64,000 nt of DNA from Streptomyces sp. SID486 (GTDB lineage Bacteria > Actinomycetota > Actinomycetes > Streptomycetales > Streptomycetaceae): contig NZ_WWJT01000809.1 in the NCBI RefSeq assembly GCF_009865385.1, positions 55,124 to 119,123 on the forward strand, read 5' to 3'. Both the position numbers and the translations under genes were made by a program. A model generated the notes under the pieces. It saw nothing but the letters and a program-made list of their open reading frames with translations. It did not search any database and was not told the DNA's origin. This document shows, piece after piece, positions 16,969 through 27,631 of the stretch (its first letter is position 1; each line of letters opens with the position of its first letter).

Positions 16969-18381
16969 TCACCGCTTCCGGCGCCGGCCCCGGCCGCCGC
17001 GCGCCGGCGCGGTCCGGGCCCCGGCGGGTGCCGTCTGCGGAGCGGGGCGGTCGGCCGAGACGACCAGTGCGGCCAGCGCCGTGGTGACCGGCACCGATGC
17101 GACCAGACCGATGGAGCCCACCAGCGTGCGCACGATCTCCTCGGCCACCAGCTCGCTGTTGGCCACGGTCCCGACGCTGCTCTGCGCGATCGAGAACAGC
17201 AGCAGCAGCGGCAGTGCGGCACCCGCGTAGGCGAGCACCAGGGTGTTGACCACGGACGCGATGTGGTCGCGGCCGATACGGATACCCGCCCGGTACAGAC
17301 CGCGCCAGCCCATCGACGGGTTCGCCTCGTGCAGCTCCCACACGGCCGACGTCTGTGTCACCGTCACGTCGTCCAGGACGCCGAGCGAACCGATGATGAC
17401 CCCGGCCAGGAGCAGGCCGCTCATGTCGATCGACGGGTACAGGCCGTGGATGAGGCCGGTGTTGTCGTCCGTGTTCCCGGTCAGCGCGGCCCAGCCGATG
17501 AACAGCGAGCCGAGCACACCGATCAGCGATAGGGAGATCAGTGTGCCGAGCACCGCCACCGAGGTACGGGCCGAAAGGCCATGGCACATGTACAGGGCGA
17601 TCAGCATGATGGCGCTCGCCCCGACCACGGCCACCAGCAGCGGATTCGCCCCTTCCAGGATCGCGGGAAGGATGAACAGCGTCAGCACCAGGAAACTCAC
17701 GGCCAGTGCGACCAGCGCCATGACGCCGCGCAGCCGGCCCACCACGACGACGGCCACGGCGAAGATCCCCGCGAGGAGCGCCATGGGGAACTTCCGGTTC
17801 ACGTCGGTCACCGAGTACTGCAGGTCCGTCGGCGCCGACGGCTCGTAGGCGACCACGACCTTCTCGCCCTGGTGCAGTTGCCGCGTCTGGTCCGGCTGCA
17901 CGATCTCGGTGAACGTGCGGCCCTTGTCCTTGCCGGTGTCGACCCGGACGGTCGCCTTCTTGCAGGCGCCGGGGGCCCGTTGCTGAGCCGAGGTGCCGTC
18001 AGAGCCGTCACCGGTCGGGGGCACACCCGAGGCGTTCACCGACTTGCAGCTCACCTCGACGACCCGGGCGACCGTGGCCTGCTGGGTCTGCCGGTCGAAG
18101 CCGACCCCGGTGCGCTTGTGGGAGGGGGCCTGTCCGGGCCAGAGCACCACGAGGCCGACCAGGACCGCCGCGGTGAAGGGGACCAGGATCGCGGCGATGA
18201 CCTTGCGCAGGTGCTGGGAGACAGGAGCGGCGGGGCCGTGGCTGTGGCTGTGACCGTGCGAGTGACCGGGACCGGGACCGTCGCCACCACCGCCGTCGTG
18301 GGCGCGGTGGCCGTGTCCGGTGCCCTGTTCCGAGCCGCTTCGGCGGGGCGGCTCCGGCGGCTGGTGGGGGTACTGCTCCAT
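16969..18381 (-). CDS. YibE/F family membrane protein with His-rich N-terminus
   Basis: 470 residues. The first 60 are Gly/His-rich, with alternating GHSHGHSHSHG, then comes one TM helix, a periplasmic domain (about 85-220) and about eight further TM helices, the YibE/F architecture. The role of YibE/F is unsettled; transport is suspected. The His-rich tail resembles metal-buffering segments of zinc or nickel transporters, so metal binding is a fair inference. ATG 18381 is chosen; a GTG three codons upstream is possible. It diverges from thiC. Confidence 0.85.
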   Translation of the reverse strand: MEQYPHQPPEPPRRSGSEQGTGHGHRAHDGGGGDGPGPGHSHGHSHSHGPAAPVSQHLRKVIAAILVPFTAAVLVGLVVLWPGQAPSHKRTGVGFDRQTQQATVARVVEVSCKSVNASGVPPTGDGSDGTSAQQRAPGACKKATVRVDTGKDKGRTFTEIVQPDQTRQLHQGEKVVVAYEPSAPTDLQYSVTDVNRKFPMALLAGIFAVAVVVVGRLRGVMALVALAVSFLVLTLFILPAILEGANPLLVAVVGASAIMLIALYMCHGLSARTSVAVLGTLISLSLIGVLGSLFIGWAALTGNTDDNTGLIHGLYPSIDMSGLLLAGVIIGSLGVLDDVTVTQTSAVWELHEANPSMGWRGLYRAGIRIGRDHIASVVNTLVLAYAGAALPLLLLFSIAQSSVGTVANSELVAEEIVRTLVGSIGLVASVPVTTALAALVVSADRPAPQTAPAGARTAPARGGRGRRRKR

Positions 18382-18469
18382 CCTGGTCACCGCCCGATCA
18401 TCCCAAGAACGCCGGGGGCCCACTGTTCAGCACGCCACACATGACGCTAGCGTGGAGGCACCTTTGCAC

Positions 18470-20416
<1,947 letters not shown>

Positions 20417-20468
20417 ACCGCATGAGGTGGATCCGCCGCTGGTTCCGCTCCGGCCGGCGGCGGCCGGA

Positions 20469-21332
20469 TCACTCGGGCCGGTGCTCCGGTCCGCCGAAGT
20501 CCGGGCTCGTGTAGTCAGGGCTGCTGAAACTCGGCCGGTCCGACTCGGTGCCGTCGCCGGGGCTGCTGAAACCGGGGCGGTCGTAGCCCAGGCGGGGCAT
20601 GCGGCCGGGCGGTGCGGGAGGGGCCGTGCGGTGGCCGGTGGCCGGGCCGGGCTCGGCCAGTGCCTCGCGGAGGAAGGGCAGGATGCCGCGCTCCAGCAGA
20701 GCGTCCTGCCAGGCCTCCCTGGCTCTGGCCAGTTCCTCGTTCGCGGCGTCCCGGGCCCGGGCGTCCGCCGAGCCGCTGTTGCGAAGGGCGGTGAGCAGCA
20801 GTCCGACGGCCGCGACGAGGATCGCCACCGCGGTCATGGCGCCGAACACCCAGCCGGTGGTCAGCAGGGTCCGGGCGAGAGTGTGCCCGGGGTCCAGCAT
20901 CTTCAGGATGTAGCCCACCAGCAGGAAGACCGCCGCCGCGGTCCCGGAGAGGACGGGAGCCAGGACGGCGATGACCGCGATGGCGCCGGCGCCGGTGCTC
21001 TCGGCGGCCTCACCGAGGGTGGTGACGAGTCCCGTGTCGGCCGGACCGGACTCGCCGGCGGCGGAGTCGACGGAGACCGCAGGTGCGGAGAGGACCGGGT
21101 GGCGCAGCTCGTCACGGATCCCGAGGTAACGCTCGTACTCGGCCGAGGCGGCCGCCGTGATCAGGGCGGAGGCGTTGAGTGCCATGGTGCGCAGTTGCGC
21201 GGAGTTCAGGCGCTGTCCGACAGCGGCCAGTTCCGGTCGGTGCGGTGCGGAGCGCAGCGCCTCATCGAGGAGCCGCTCGAATTCCTGGCGGTCCTCGCTC
21301 TGCAGATGCTGCGGAACGCTGTTCATGTGCAT
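20469..21332 (-). CDS. Two-TM protein of unknown function
   Basis: 287 residues; I do not recognise the family. The first 110 residues are helical and soluble-looking (EDRQEFERLLDEALR), followed by two hydrophobic segments (about 115-140 and 155-180). After that comes a charged helix (ARARDAANEELARAREAWQD) and a disordered C-terminus with repeated FSSP/YTSP motifs. It is probably a membrane-anchored cytoplasmic protein. ATG 21332 is preferred over the ATG two codons later because ggag sits 9 bases upstream. Confidence 0.75.
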   Translation of the reverse strand: MHMNSVPQHLQSEDRQEFERLLDEALRSAPHRPELAAVGQRLNSAQLRTMALNASALITAAASAEYERYLGIRDELRHPVLSAPAVSVDSAAGESGPADTGLVTTLGEAAESTGAGAIAVIAVLAPVLSGTAAAVFLLVGYILKMLDPGHTLARTLLTTGWVFGAMTAVAILVAAVGLLLTALRNSGSADARARDAANEELARAREAWQDALLERGILPFLREALAEPGPATGHRTAPPAPPGRMPRLGYDRPGFSSPGDGTESDRPSFSSPDYTSPDFGGPEHRPE

Positions 21333-21514
21333 CCCCCGATGCTCCGTAGGGCTTGGGGCTCGCACGCCGGCGAGCCGTCGGGCAGAAACGGAGGGGAGCC
21401 TGCTACGGACAAGCCGATGGTAGAGCCGTGACGGCGCGCGGTGACAGGGGATTGCCGGAAATCGCGTCACGGCCTGCGCGTACGCAGTCGGAGGGACGTC
21501 TGCCCGGCAACCGG

Positions 21515-22594
21515 TCAGATATCCAGGGGCAGTTGACGGACCAAGAGCTTTCCGGCCATGGTCACCCCGCCGTCCATGGCGATGGCGAGCCCGTCGGCGT
21601 AGACGTGCGGACCCTCCACGACCGGGCCGGCGTCCTCTTCGCCCTCCTCGGACCCGACTTCGCCGAGCAGGTAGGGAATGGGACTGTGCCCGTGAACGAC
21701 CCGGGTGCCGCCGTACGTATCGAGGAGTGAACGCACGGCCTCGACGCCCCCCTCGTCGCGGAAGGAGAAGCGCTTGGTGAACTTGCGGAAGAGGTCCCAG
21801 ACCTCGTCGGCGTCGTTATGGGTCAGAGCCTCGCGGACGGTGTCGTTGACCGCCTCGATGGAGTCGCCGTAGTCGAGGTAGGCGGTGGTGTCGGAGTGGA
21901 CGAGCAGGTAGCCGTCGACCAGCTCGACGGCGTCCAGCCGGGCCATCCACTGCAGGTGGTGGTCCTGGAGGCGGTCCATGTCGGTCTTCTGGCCGCCGTT
22001 GAGCAGCCAGGCCGCCTGGAAGGTGGCGGTGCCCGCGCCCGAGTTGACGGGGGTGTCGCCGAACCGTTTGGCGCCGAGCAGCAGCAGTTCGTGGTTGCCC
22101 ATGAGGGCCTTGCAGTAGCCGCCCGCCGCCGCGGCCTCGGCGGACAGCCGCATGACCAGATCGATGACGCCGATGCCGTCCGGACCGCGGTCGGTGAAGT
22201 CGCCGAGGAACCACAGGCGCGTGGTGCCGGCGCACCACTGGCCCTCGTCGTCGATCAGGCCCTGCTCCCGCAGGGCGGTCACCAGCTCGTCCAGATAGCC
22301 GTGGACGTCACCGACGACGTAGAGCGGCCCGGGCCCCGCCACGGGCTGCGGAGCAGCGGCGGCGGAAGCCGGCTCGACGGGGACCTGCACGGTGTCGCCG
22401 CGGTTGATGACCGGCAGGTCGCGCTGGGTGGGCGTGTACCCCTCGGGGTACGCCTCGTCGACGGCCGGGACGGCGTCGCCGGGGTGGACGCTGCTGACGT
22501 ACGGGCCGGTCTCATGGACGTACGCGGGTACCCGGAAGTCGCGCAGCGTCGCCGTCCGCTCCGTCTCGGGTCCCTGACCGGCCCCCTGAGTCAT
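21515..22594 (-). CDS. Calcineurin-like metallophosphoesterase
   Basis: 359 residues. The first 90 are variable; then come the di-metal site motifs GDVHG (about 95-99), GDFTDRG (about 128-134), GNHE (about 166-169) and HGHSP near residue 305. This layout fits the PP1/PP2A-like or symmetrical Ap4A hydrolase branch of bacterial phosphatases. It could remove phosphate from proteins or dinucleoside polyphosphates; the sequence does not decide. Monocistronic by position. Confidence 0.88.
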   Translation of the reverse strand: MTQGAGQGPETERTATLRDFRVPAYVHETGPYVSSVHPGDAVPAVDEAYPEGYTPTQRDLPVINRGDTVQVPVEPASAAAAPQPVAGPGPLYVVGDVHGYLDELVTALREQGLIDDEGQWCAGTTRLWFLGDFTDRGPDGIGVIDLVMRLSAEAAAAGGYCKALMGNHELLLLGAKRFGDTPVNSGAGTATFQAAWLLNGGQKTDMDRLQDHHLQWMARLDAVELVDGYLLVHSDTTAYLDYGDSIEAVNDTVREALTHNDADEVWDLFRKFTKRFSFRDEGGVEAVRSLLDTYGGTRVVHGHSPIPYLLGEVGSEEGEEDAGPVVEGPHVYADGLAIAMDGGVTMAGKLLVRQLPLDI

Positions 22595-22807
22595 CAGACC
22601 CCTCCACCATCGCGCCGCATCTGCACCGCTTCGGACTGCCTGGTCGCAGCGGTCCGCGGTGTCGTGGGCCCATCATAGGAATGCGCGTCGCGCCGTGTGA
22701 TGACCCAGGGGTGGTGAATCGGAACAAGACTCCAGTTCACCGCGGCTTTCGCCCCGTTTGGGCAGGTGTGCGGCCGGTTGCCGACCGGTCGGGCCCTCGC
22801 CCGGCCG

Positions 22808-22857
22808 GCTCCGTGCCGTTCCGGCCGGGTCGTGCACCGGCCGGAACGGCACGGAGC
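22808..22857 (-). terminator. Long perfect hairpin terminator of the LacI gene
   Basis: A 21-bp perfect stem (22808-22828 with 22837-22857) and an 8-base loop, abutting the stop codon of the LacI gene with one base between. It is one of the strongest hairpins in the window. Confidence 0.88.
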
Positions 22858-22858
22858 G

Positions 22859-23971
22859 CTACTTCTCGTCCGGTGTACGCGGCGGGCTGACGGTCGTGCG
22901 CGGGGACCGCCGCTGCGAGGAGGTGCGCACGATCAGTTCGGTCGGTATCACCTGCTCGACCGGCTGGTCCGACTCGACGCCCTCGATGGCGTCGATGAGG
23001 AGCTGGACGACGGCGGTGCCGATGCGGCGCGGCTTCAGCGAGAGCGTCGTGACGGCCGGTTCGGTGCTGGCGTACACGGTGGACTCGCTGCAGCACACCA
23101 GCAGCAGGTCGTCGGGTACGCGGAGGCCGTAGCGGCGGGCCGCGGCGAGCAGGTCGGTGCCGTTGGGGTCGAACAGTCCGTAGACCGCGTCGGGGCGGTC
23201 GGGGCGGGCGAGCAGCCGGTCGGCGGCCACGGCGCCGGCACACGGGTCGTGGGCCGGGTACGCCTCGTAGACCGGATCCTGGCCGACCCTGTCGCACCAG
23301 CGCAGGTAGGCGGTGGTCGACAGGTGGGTGTAGGTGTCCGTCGAGGTGCCCGTGAGCAGGCCGATCCGGCGGGCGCCGGCGTCGGCGAGGTGGTCGAGGA
23401 TGCCGAGCACGGCGGCCTCGTGGTCGTTGTCCACCCAGGCGGTGACGGGGAGGGCGCCGGCCGGGCGGCCGTCGGAGACGACCGGCAGTCCCTGCCGGAC
23501 GAGTTCGCTGACGACCGGGTCCTGGTCGGAGGGGTCGATGACGACCGTGCCGTCCAGGGCGACGTTGGACCAGACGTCATGGCGGGAGGTCGCGGGCAGG
23601 ATGACCAGGGCGTAGCCGCGGGCGAGCGCGGCCGACGTGGCGGCTCTGGCCATCTCGGCGAAGTACGCGAACTCCGTGAAGGTGAAAGGTTCATCCCCGT
23701 ACGTCGTCACGGTCAGGCCGATCAGGCCCGACTTGCCGGTACGGAGGGTGCGGGCAGCGGCCGAGGGGCGGTACCCGAGCCGGTCCGCCACCTCGCGGAC
23801 GTGACGCCGGGTGGCATCCGGGAGCCGGCCCTTACCGTTGAGGGCGTCGGACACGGTCGTGATGGAGACTCCGGCGGCGGCGGCGACGTCCCTGATGCCC
23901 GCCCGGCCCGGCCGGCTGCCTCGACGGGAGGTTTCCGCGCGGCTCACCTGGTGCTTCCCTGCTGCTGTCAT
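22859..23971 (-). CDS. LacI family transcriptional regulator
   Basis: 370 residues. The helix-turn-helix IRDVAAAAGVSITTVSDALN spans about 26-45, with the hinge helix RPSAAARTLRTG near 72-83. The C-terminal sugar-binding-like domain fills the rest. Such proteins repress sugar uptake or use genes. There is no adjacent sugar gene, so its regulon is not apparent from the neighbourhood. ATG 23971 lacks a Shine-Dalgarno sequence. It diverges from hisC across a 454-bp gap. Confidence 0.92.
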   Translation of the reverse strand: MTAAGKHQVSRAETSRRGSRPGRAGIRDVAAAAGVSITTVSDALNGKGRLPDATRRHVREVADRLGYRPSAAARTLRTGKSGLIGLTVTTYGDEPFTFTEFAYFAEMARAATSAALARGYALVILPATSRHDVWSNVALDGTVVIDPSDQDPVVSELVRQGLPVVSDGRPAGALPVTAWVDNDHEAAVLGILDHLADAGARRIGLLTGTSTDTYTHLSTTAYLRWCDRVGQDPVYEAYPAHDPCAGAVAADRLLARPDRPDAVYGLFDPNGTDLLAAARRYGLRVPDDLLLVCCSESTVYASTEPAVTTLSLKPRRIGTAVVQLLIDAIEGVESDQPVEQVIPTELIVRTSSQRRSPRTTVSPPRTPDEK

Positions 23972-24425
23972 GGCGAGCCGATAGTAGGGCTCATGCGGTG
24001 GGGTAGTGCGGACGCATATGCACCCGTTGACAGGCACGTTTCTGCATGGTCAAACAGCGCCAACTCCTTTGGAAAGAAAGGAGGTTGACTGATCCAATAG
24101 TAAGACGTGTCTTGTCGACGCGTATGGACCTGCCAAGTGCCCGATGTCTCGAAGAGGTCTCAACTCACCTTCATGAGGGACGCGCGCCACGGCGCAAGCC
24201 ACCGGCGCGTAGATATATGTACGGCGCGCCCCCCGAAACGTACGCCTTCGTACGCTGTTGCCCCTGATGCCGGTGGGGAAGGTGGGATCCGCTTCCTCCC
24301 CGGGACGGGTCCCGTGTTCCGGGTCGTCGCGCACCTGTACGCAGCGGCGCCGAATCCTCATAAGGTGAGAAGTATTGGAAGCCGGCGATGTCGACGGGTC
24401 GCCGGTGGTCGCTAGGAGGACTGCG
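23972..24425. other. LacI-hisC divergent gap, no gene seen
   Basis: This gap is less GC-biased than its flanks at 24040-24130. It has a bulged hairpin around 24061-24087 enclosing aaaggagg with no start codon after it, and a short inverted repeat AAGAC-GT-GTCTT at 24102-24113. These may belong to the promoters of lacI or hisC; I cannot assign an operator or RNA gene. Confidence 0.4.
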
Positions 24426-25505
24426 GTGAGCGAGACGAGCCCCAAGCTGCGCGCCGAGCTGGAGAGTATCCCCACCTACAAGCCGGGCAAGCCGGCCTCG
24501 GCCGGCGGACCGGTCGCCTACAAGCTGTCCTCCAACGAGAACCCTTACCCGCCGCTGCCGGGTGTGCTGGAGAGTGTGTCCGCGGCGGCCTGCGACTTCA
24601 ACCGGTACCCGGACATGGCCTGCACCGGGCTGATGAACGAGCTGTCCGAGCGCTTCGGCGTGCCGCTCTCCCATCTGGCCACCGGGACCGGCTCGGTGGG
24701 TGTCGCCCAGCAGCTGATCCAGGCCACCAGCGGACCCGGTGACGAGGTGATCTACGCCTGGCGGTCGTTCGAGGCGTACCCGATCATCACGCAGGTCAGC
24801 GGCGCCCGGTCGGTGCAGGTGCCGCTGACACCGGGTGAGGTGCACGACCTCGACGCGATGGCGGACGCGATCACCGACCGGACGCGGCTGATCTTCGTCT
24901 GCAACCCCAACAACCCGACCGGCACGGTGGTGCGGCGGGCCGAGCTGGAGCGGTTCCTCGACCGGGTGCCCGGCGATGTGCTGGTGGTGCTGGACGAGGC
25001 CTACCGGGAGTTCATCCGCGACCCCGAGGTGCCCGACGGGATCGAGCTGTACCGGCAGCGGCCCAACGTCTGTGTCCTGCGGACCTTCTCCAAGGCGTAC
25101 GGGCTGGCCGGGCTGCGTGTCGGTTTCGCGGTCGCCCATGAGCCCGTGGCCGCGGCGCTGCGCAAGACGGCGGTGCCGTTCGGGGTGAGCCAGCTCGCGC
25201 AGGAAGCGGCGGTCGCCTCGCTGCGGGCCGAGGACGAGCTGCTGGGCCGGGTGGGCTCGCTGGTGTGCGAGCGCAAGCGCGTGGTCGACGCGCTGCGGGC
25301 CCAGGGCTGGACGGTGCCCGAGACGCAGGCCAACTTCGTGTGGCTGCGGCTGGGGGAGCGCACGGTCGCGTTCGCGCAGACCTGCGAGGAGCACGGTGTG
25401 GTGGTCCGGCCGTTCCCGGGCGAGGGTGTGCGGGTCACGGTCGGCGAGGCCGAGGCGAACGACATCTTTCTGAAGGCGGCGGAGGCGTTCCGCAAGGAGC
25501 TCTGA
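24426..25505 (+). CDS. hisC: Histidinol-phosphate aminotransferase-like PLP enzyme
   Basis: 359 residues, class I/II aminotransferase fold. Visible motifs are [13 protein letters not shown] (about 37-49), NPNNPTG (about 160-166) and the PLP lysine in [16 protein letters not shown] (about 219-234). HisC-like enzymes act on histidinol phosphate or, in paralogs, on phenylalanine/tyrosine. It stands alone and not in a his operon, so it may be the aromatic-type paralog rather than the biosynthetic HisC. GTG 24426 has ctaggagg just upstream. Confidence 0.85.
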   Translation: MSETSPKLRAELESIPTYKPGKPASAGGPVAYKLSSNENPYPPLPGVLESVSAAACDFNRYPDMACTGLMNELSERFGVPLSHLATGTGSVGVAQQLIQATSGPGDEVIYAWRSFEAYPIITQVSGARSVQVPLTPGEVHDLDAMADAITDRTRLIFVCNPNNPTGTVVRRAELERFLDRVPGDVLVVLDEAYREFIRDPEVPDGIELYRQRPNVCVLRTFSKAYGLAGLRVGFAVAHEPVAAALRKTAVPFGVSQLAQEAAVASLRAEDELLGRVGSLVCERKRVVDALRAQGWTVPETQANFVWLRLGERTVAFAQTCEEHGVVVRPFPGEGVRVTVGEAEANDIFLKAAEAFRKEL

Positions 25506-25519
25506 GGCCGGCGGGAGCG

Positions 25520-25897
25520 CTACTCCTCGATCAGCTCCACCCGGACGGGGTCGCCGGCCCGCACGGTCGCCAGGAGGCGGGCGTCCCCGTCCACGCTGCC
25601 GAGGACATTGCAGGGACTCGCGAGGCGGCATTCGGAGCCTCGCGAGATCGGCGTGGGGCCGTAGGGGAGGGCGAGCGCGTCGCCGTCCGTCCAGAAGGCC
25701 ACCGTGCCTGGTTCCACGACCTGACGTTCGTCCGTTTCACGTGAAACGGAGATGCCTGTGTCGAAATACACCTCTTCGCCCCATATGCTCGCGGTCGAGA
25801 CGAGCGGCAGCGCTTTGGCGAGGGCCTGCGAGGTCGGAGTGGTCGCGTCGAGGGTCGCGGTGAGGTGGCCGGCGGGCCAGGAAATGCGTATCTGCAT
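25520..25897 (-). CDS. Cyclophilin-like fold protein (TM1367/DUF3830 type)
   Basis: 125 residues with the pattern of the bacterial cyclophilin-like TM1367/DUF3830 group: an opening MQIRISWPAGHLTATLD, a central STASIWGEEVYFDTG and a C-terminal small beta region. Function unknown; peptidyl-prolyl isomerase activity is not shown for the group. A perfect parS lies within the gene and encodes V-S-R-E-T (about residues 50-54). ATG 25897 is preferred over an in-frame start three codons upstream. Convergent with hisC, divergent from cydA. Confidence 0.7.
   Translation of the reverse strand: MQIRISWPAGHLTATLDATTPTSQALAKALPLVSTASIWGEEVYFDTGISVSRETDERQVVEPGTVAFWTDGDALALPYGPTPISRGSECRLASPCNVLGSVDGDARLLATVRAGDPVRVELIEE
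25734..25747. other. parS: parS centromere site (perfect) inside a coding region
   Basis: GTTTCACGTGAAAC within the DUF3830-like gene, read on the minus strand in the frame GTT-TCA-CGT-GAA-AC. The site is intact although it also has to encode protein. Confidence 0.92.
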
Positions 25898-25950
25898 GGC
25901 GCGCAATTCAACAAGATGTTGAAGTCGCTGCCAAGGTCTTGACGTGAAGG

Positions 25951-26024
25951 CGAAGGGGGGACCCCCCTTCGACGGCCGAAAATCAGTGCGTCATAATGGC
26001 TTGTGAATGTGAACGCGTTCACAA
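25951..26024 (+). promoter_or_regulatory. cydA promoter with Rex operator (ROP)
   Basis: The Rex core palindrome TGTGAACGCGTTCACA lies at 26008-26023 and matches the Streptomyces ROP consensus TTGTGAAnnnnTTCACAA at all but the first base. It sits 10 bases past a candidate -10 CATAAT (25992-25997), which has TTCGAC 18 bases upstream as -35. Rex bound here would cover the start site. Rex senses NADH/NAD+ and represses the cyd genes in S. coelicolor. A 10-bp GC hairpin with a single central base (25951-25971) abuts the -35. Confidence 0.9.
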
Positions 26025-26107
26025 GCGCGTCCCGTTTGCTCCCTGTATGTGCCTGACAAAGGGGGCAAACCGCCGCTGTACCACGGCGTAGTAAGGAGAG
26101 TGACGAC

Positions 26108-27616
26108 GTGGACCTGGCTTTGGCGCCGGAAACACTGGCGCGCTGGCAGTTCGGCATCACCACCGTCTACCACTTCCTGTTCGTCCCGCTGACGATCTCC
26201 CTGGCCGCACTCACGGCCGGGCTCCAGACGGCCTGGGTGCGCACGGAGAAGGAGAAGTACCTCAGAGCGACGAAGTTCTGGGGCAAGCTCTTCCTGATCA
26301 ACATCGCGATGGGTGTGGTCACCGGCATCGTGCAGGAGTTCCAGTTCGGCATGAACTGGTCGGACTACTCGCGCTTCGTCGGTGACATCTTCGGTGCGCC
26401 GCTCGCCTTCGAGGCGTTGATCGCGTTCTTCTTCGAGTCCACGTTCATCGGCCTGTGGATCTTCGGCTGGGACAAGCTGCCCAAGAAGATCCACCTGGCG
26501 TGCATCTGGATGGTCTCGATCGGCACGATCCTGTCGGCCTACTTCATCCTCGCGGCCAACTCCTGGATGCAGCACCCGGTCGGCTACAAGATCGACAAAG
26601 CGAGGGGACGGGCCGAGCTGACCGACTTCTGGGCCGTGCTGACCCAGAACACGGCTCTCAGCCAGGCATTCCACACCCTTGCCGCGGCCTTCCTCACCGG
26701 CGGTGCCTTCATGGTGGGCATCTCCGCCTACCACCTGGCCCGCAAGAAGCACATCCGCGAGATGAAGACCTCGCTGCGGCTCGGGCTGATCACCGTGGTC
26801 ATCGCCGGCATGCTCACCGCGATCAGCGGCGACACTCTCGGCAAGGTCATGTTCAAGCAGCAGCCGATGAAGATGGCCGCTGCCGAAGCACTGTGGGACG
26901 GCCAGAAGCCGGCCCCGTTCTCGATCTTCGCCTACGGCGATGTGGAGAAGGGGCACAACAGTGTGGCCATCGAGATACCCGGCGTGCTGTCCTTCCTCGC
27001 CGACGACAACTTCAACTCCTACGTCCCCGGCATCAACGACGTCAACAAGGCCGAGCAGCAGAAGTTCGGGCCCGGCGACTACCGGCCCAACATCCCCGTG
27101 GCCTTCTGGGGCTTCCGCTGGATGATCGGTTTCGGCATGGCCTCCTTCGCCATCGGCCTGGCCGGACTCTGGCTGACCCGCAAGAAGTTCATGCTCCCGC
27201 AGCACCTGAGGGTCGGCGACGACGAGGTACCGCACCTGGTGCTGTTCAAGAACAAGGCGCTCAGCCCGCAGCTCACCCCCTGGTACTGGCGCATCGCGAC
27301 CTGGACCATGGCCTTCCCGCTGATCGCCAACTCCTGGGGCTGGATCTTCACCGAGATGGGCCGCCAGCCGTGGGTCGTCTACGGCGTCCTGCAGACCCGG
27401 GACGCGGTCTCCCCCGGTGTCTCCCAGGGCGAGGTCCTCACCTCGATGGCCGTCTTCACCGCGTTGTACGCGATCCTCGCCGTGGTCGAGGTCAAGCTGC
27501 TCGCGAAGTACGTCAAGGCCGGTCCGCCCGAGCTGACCGAAGCCGACCTCAACCCGCCCACGAAGATCGGCGGCGACACACGTGACGCCGACAAGCCGAT
27601 GGCCTTCTCGTACTAG
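26108..27616 (+). CDS. cydA: Cytochrome bd quinol oxidase subunit I
   Basis: 502 residues, the shorter Q-loop form usual in Gram-positives. Heme ligands are visible: His in TTVYHFLFVP (b595 ligand, near residue 20), His in LSQAFHTLAA (near 190, b558) and Met in WGFRWMIGFG (near 340). The family signature GRQPW is near residue 420. The complex oxidises menaquinol and reduces oxygen at high affinity without proton pumping. GTG start with aaggag upstream. Expression should follow NADH/NAD+ through the Rex site. Confidence 0.98.
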   Translation: MDLALAPETLARWQFGITTVYHFLFVPLTISLAALTAGLQTAWVRTEKEKYLRATKFWGKLFLINIAMGVVTGIVQEFQFGMNWSDYSRFVGDIFGAPLAFEALIAFFFESTFIGLWIFGWDKLPKKIHLACIWMVSIGTILSAYFILAANSWMQHPVGYKIDKARGRAELTDFWAVLTQNTALSQAFHTLAAAFLTGGAFMVGISAYHLARKKHIREMKTSLRLGLITVVIAGMLTAISGDTLGKVMFKQQPMKMAAAEALWDGQKPAPFSIFAYGDVEKGHNSVAIEIPGVLSFLADDNFNSYVPGINDVNKAEQQKFGPGDYRPNIPVAFWGFRWMIGFGMASFAIGLAGLWLTRKKFMLPQHLRVGDDEVPHLVLFKNKALSPQLTPWYWRIATWTMAFPLIANSWGWIFTEMGRQPWVVYGVLQTRDAVSPGVSQGEVLTSMAVFTALYAILAVVEVKLLAKYVKAGPPELTEADLNPPTKIGGDTRDADKPMAFSY

Positions 27617-27631
27617 GCCGGGGGAACAGTC

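Noticed and set aside
24050..24475. Small genes in the LacI-hisC gap
   Set aside because: The frames have no ribosome-binding sites, contain rare codons and resemble nothing; one runs antisense into hisC.
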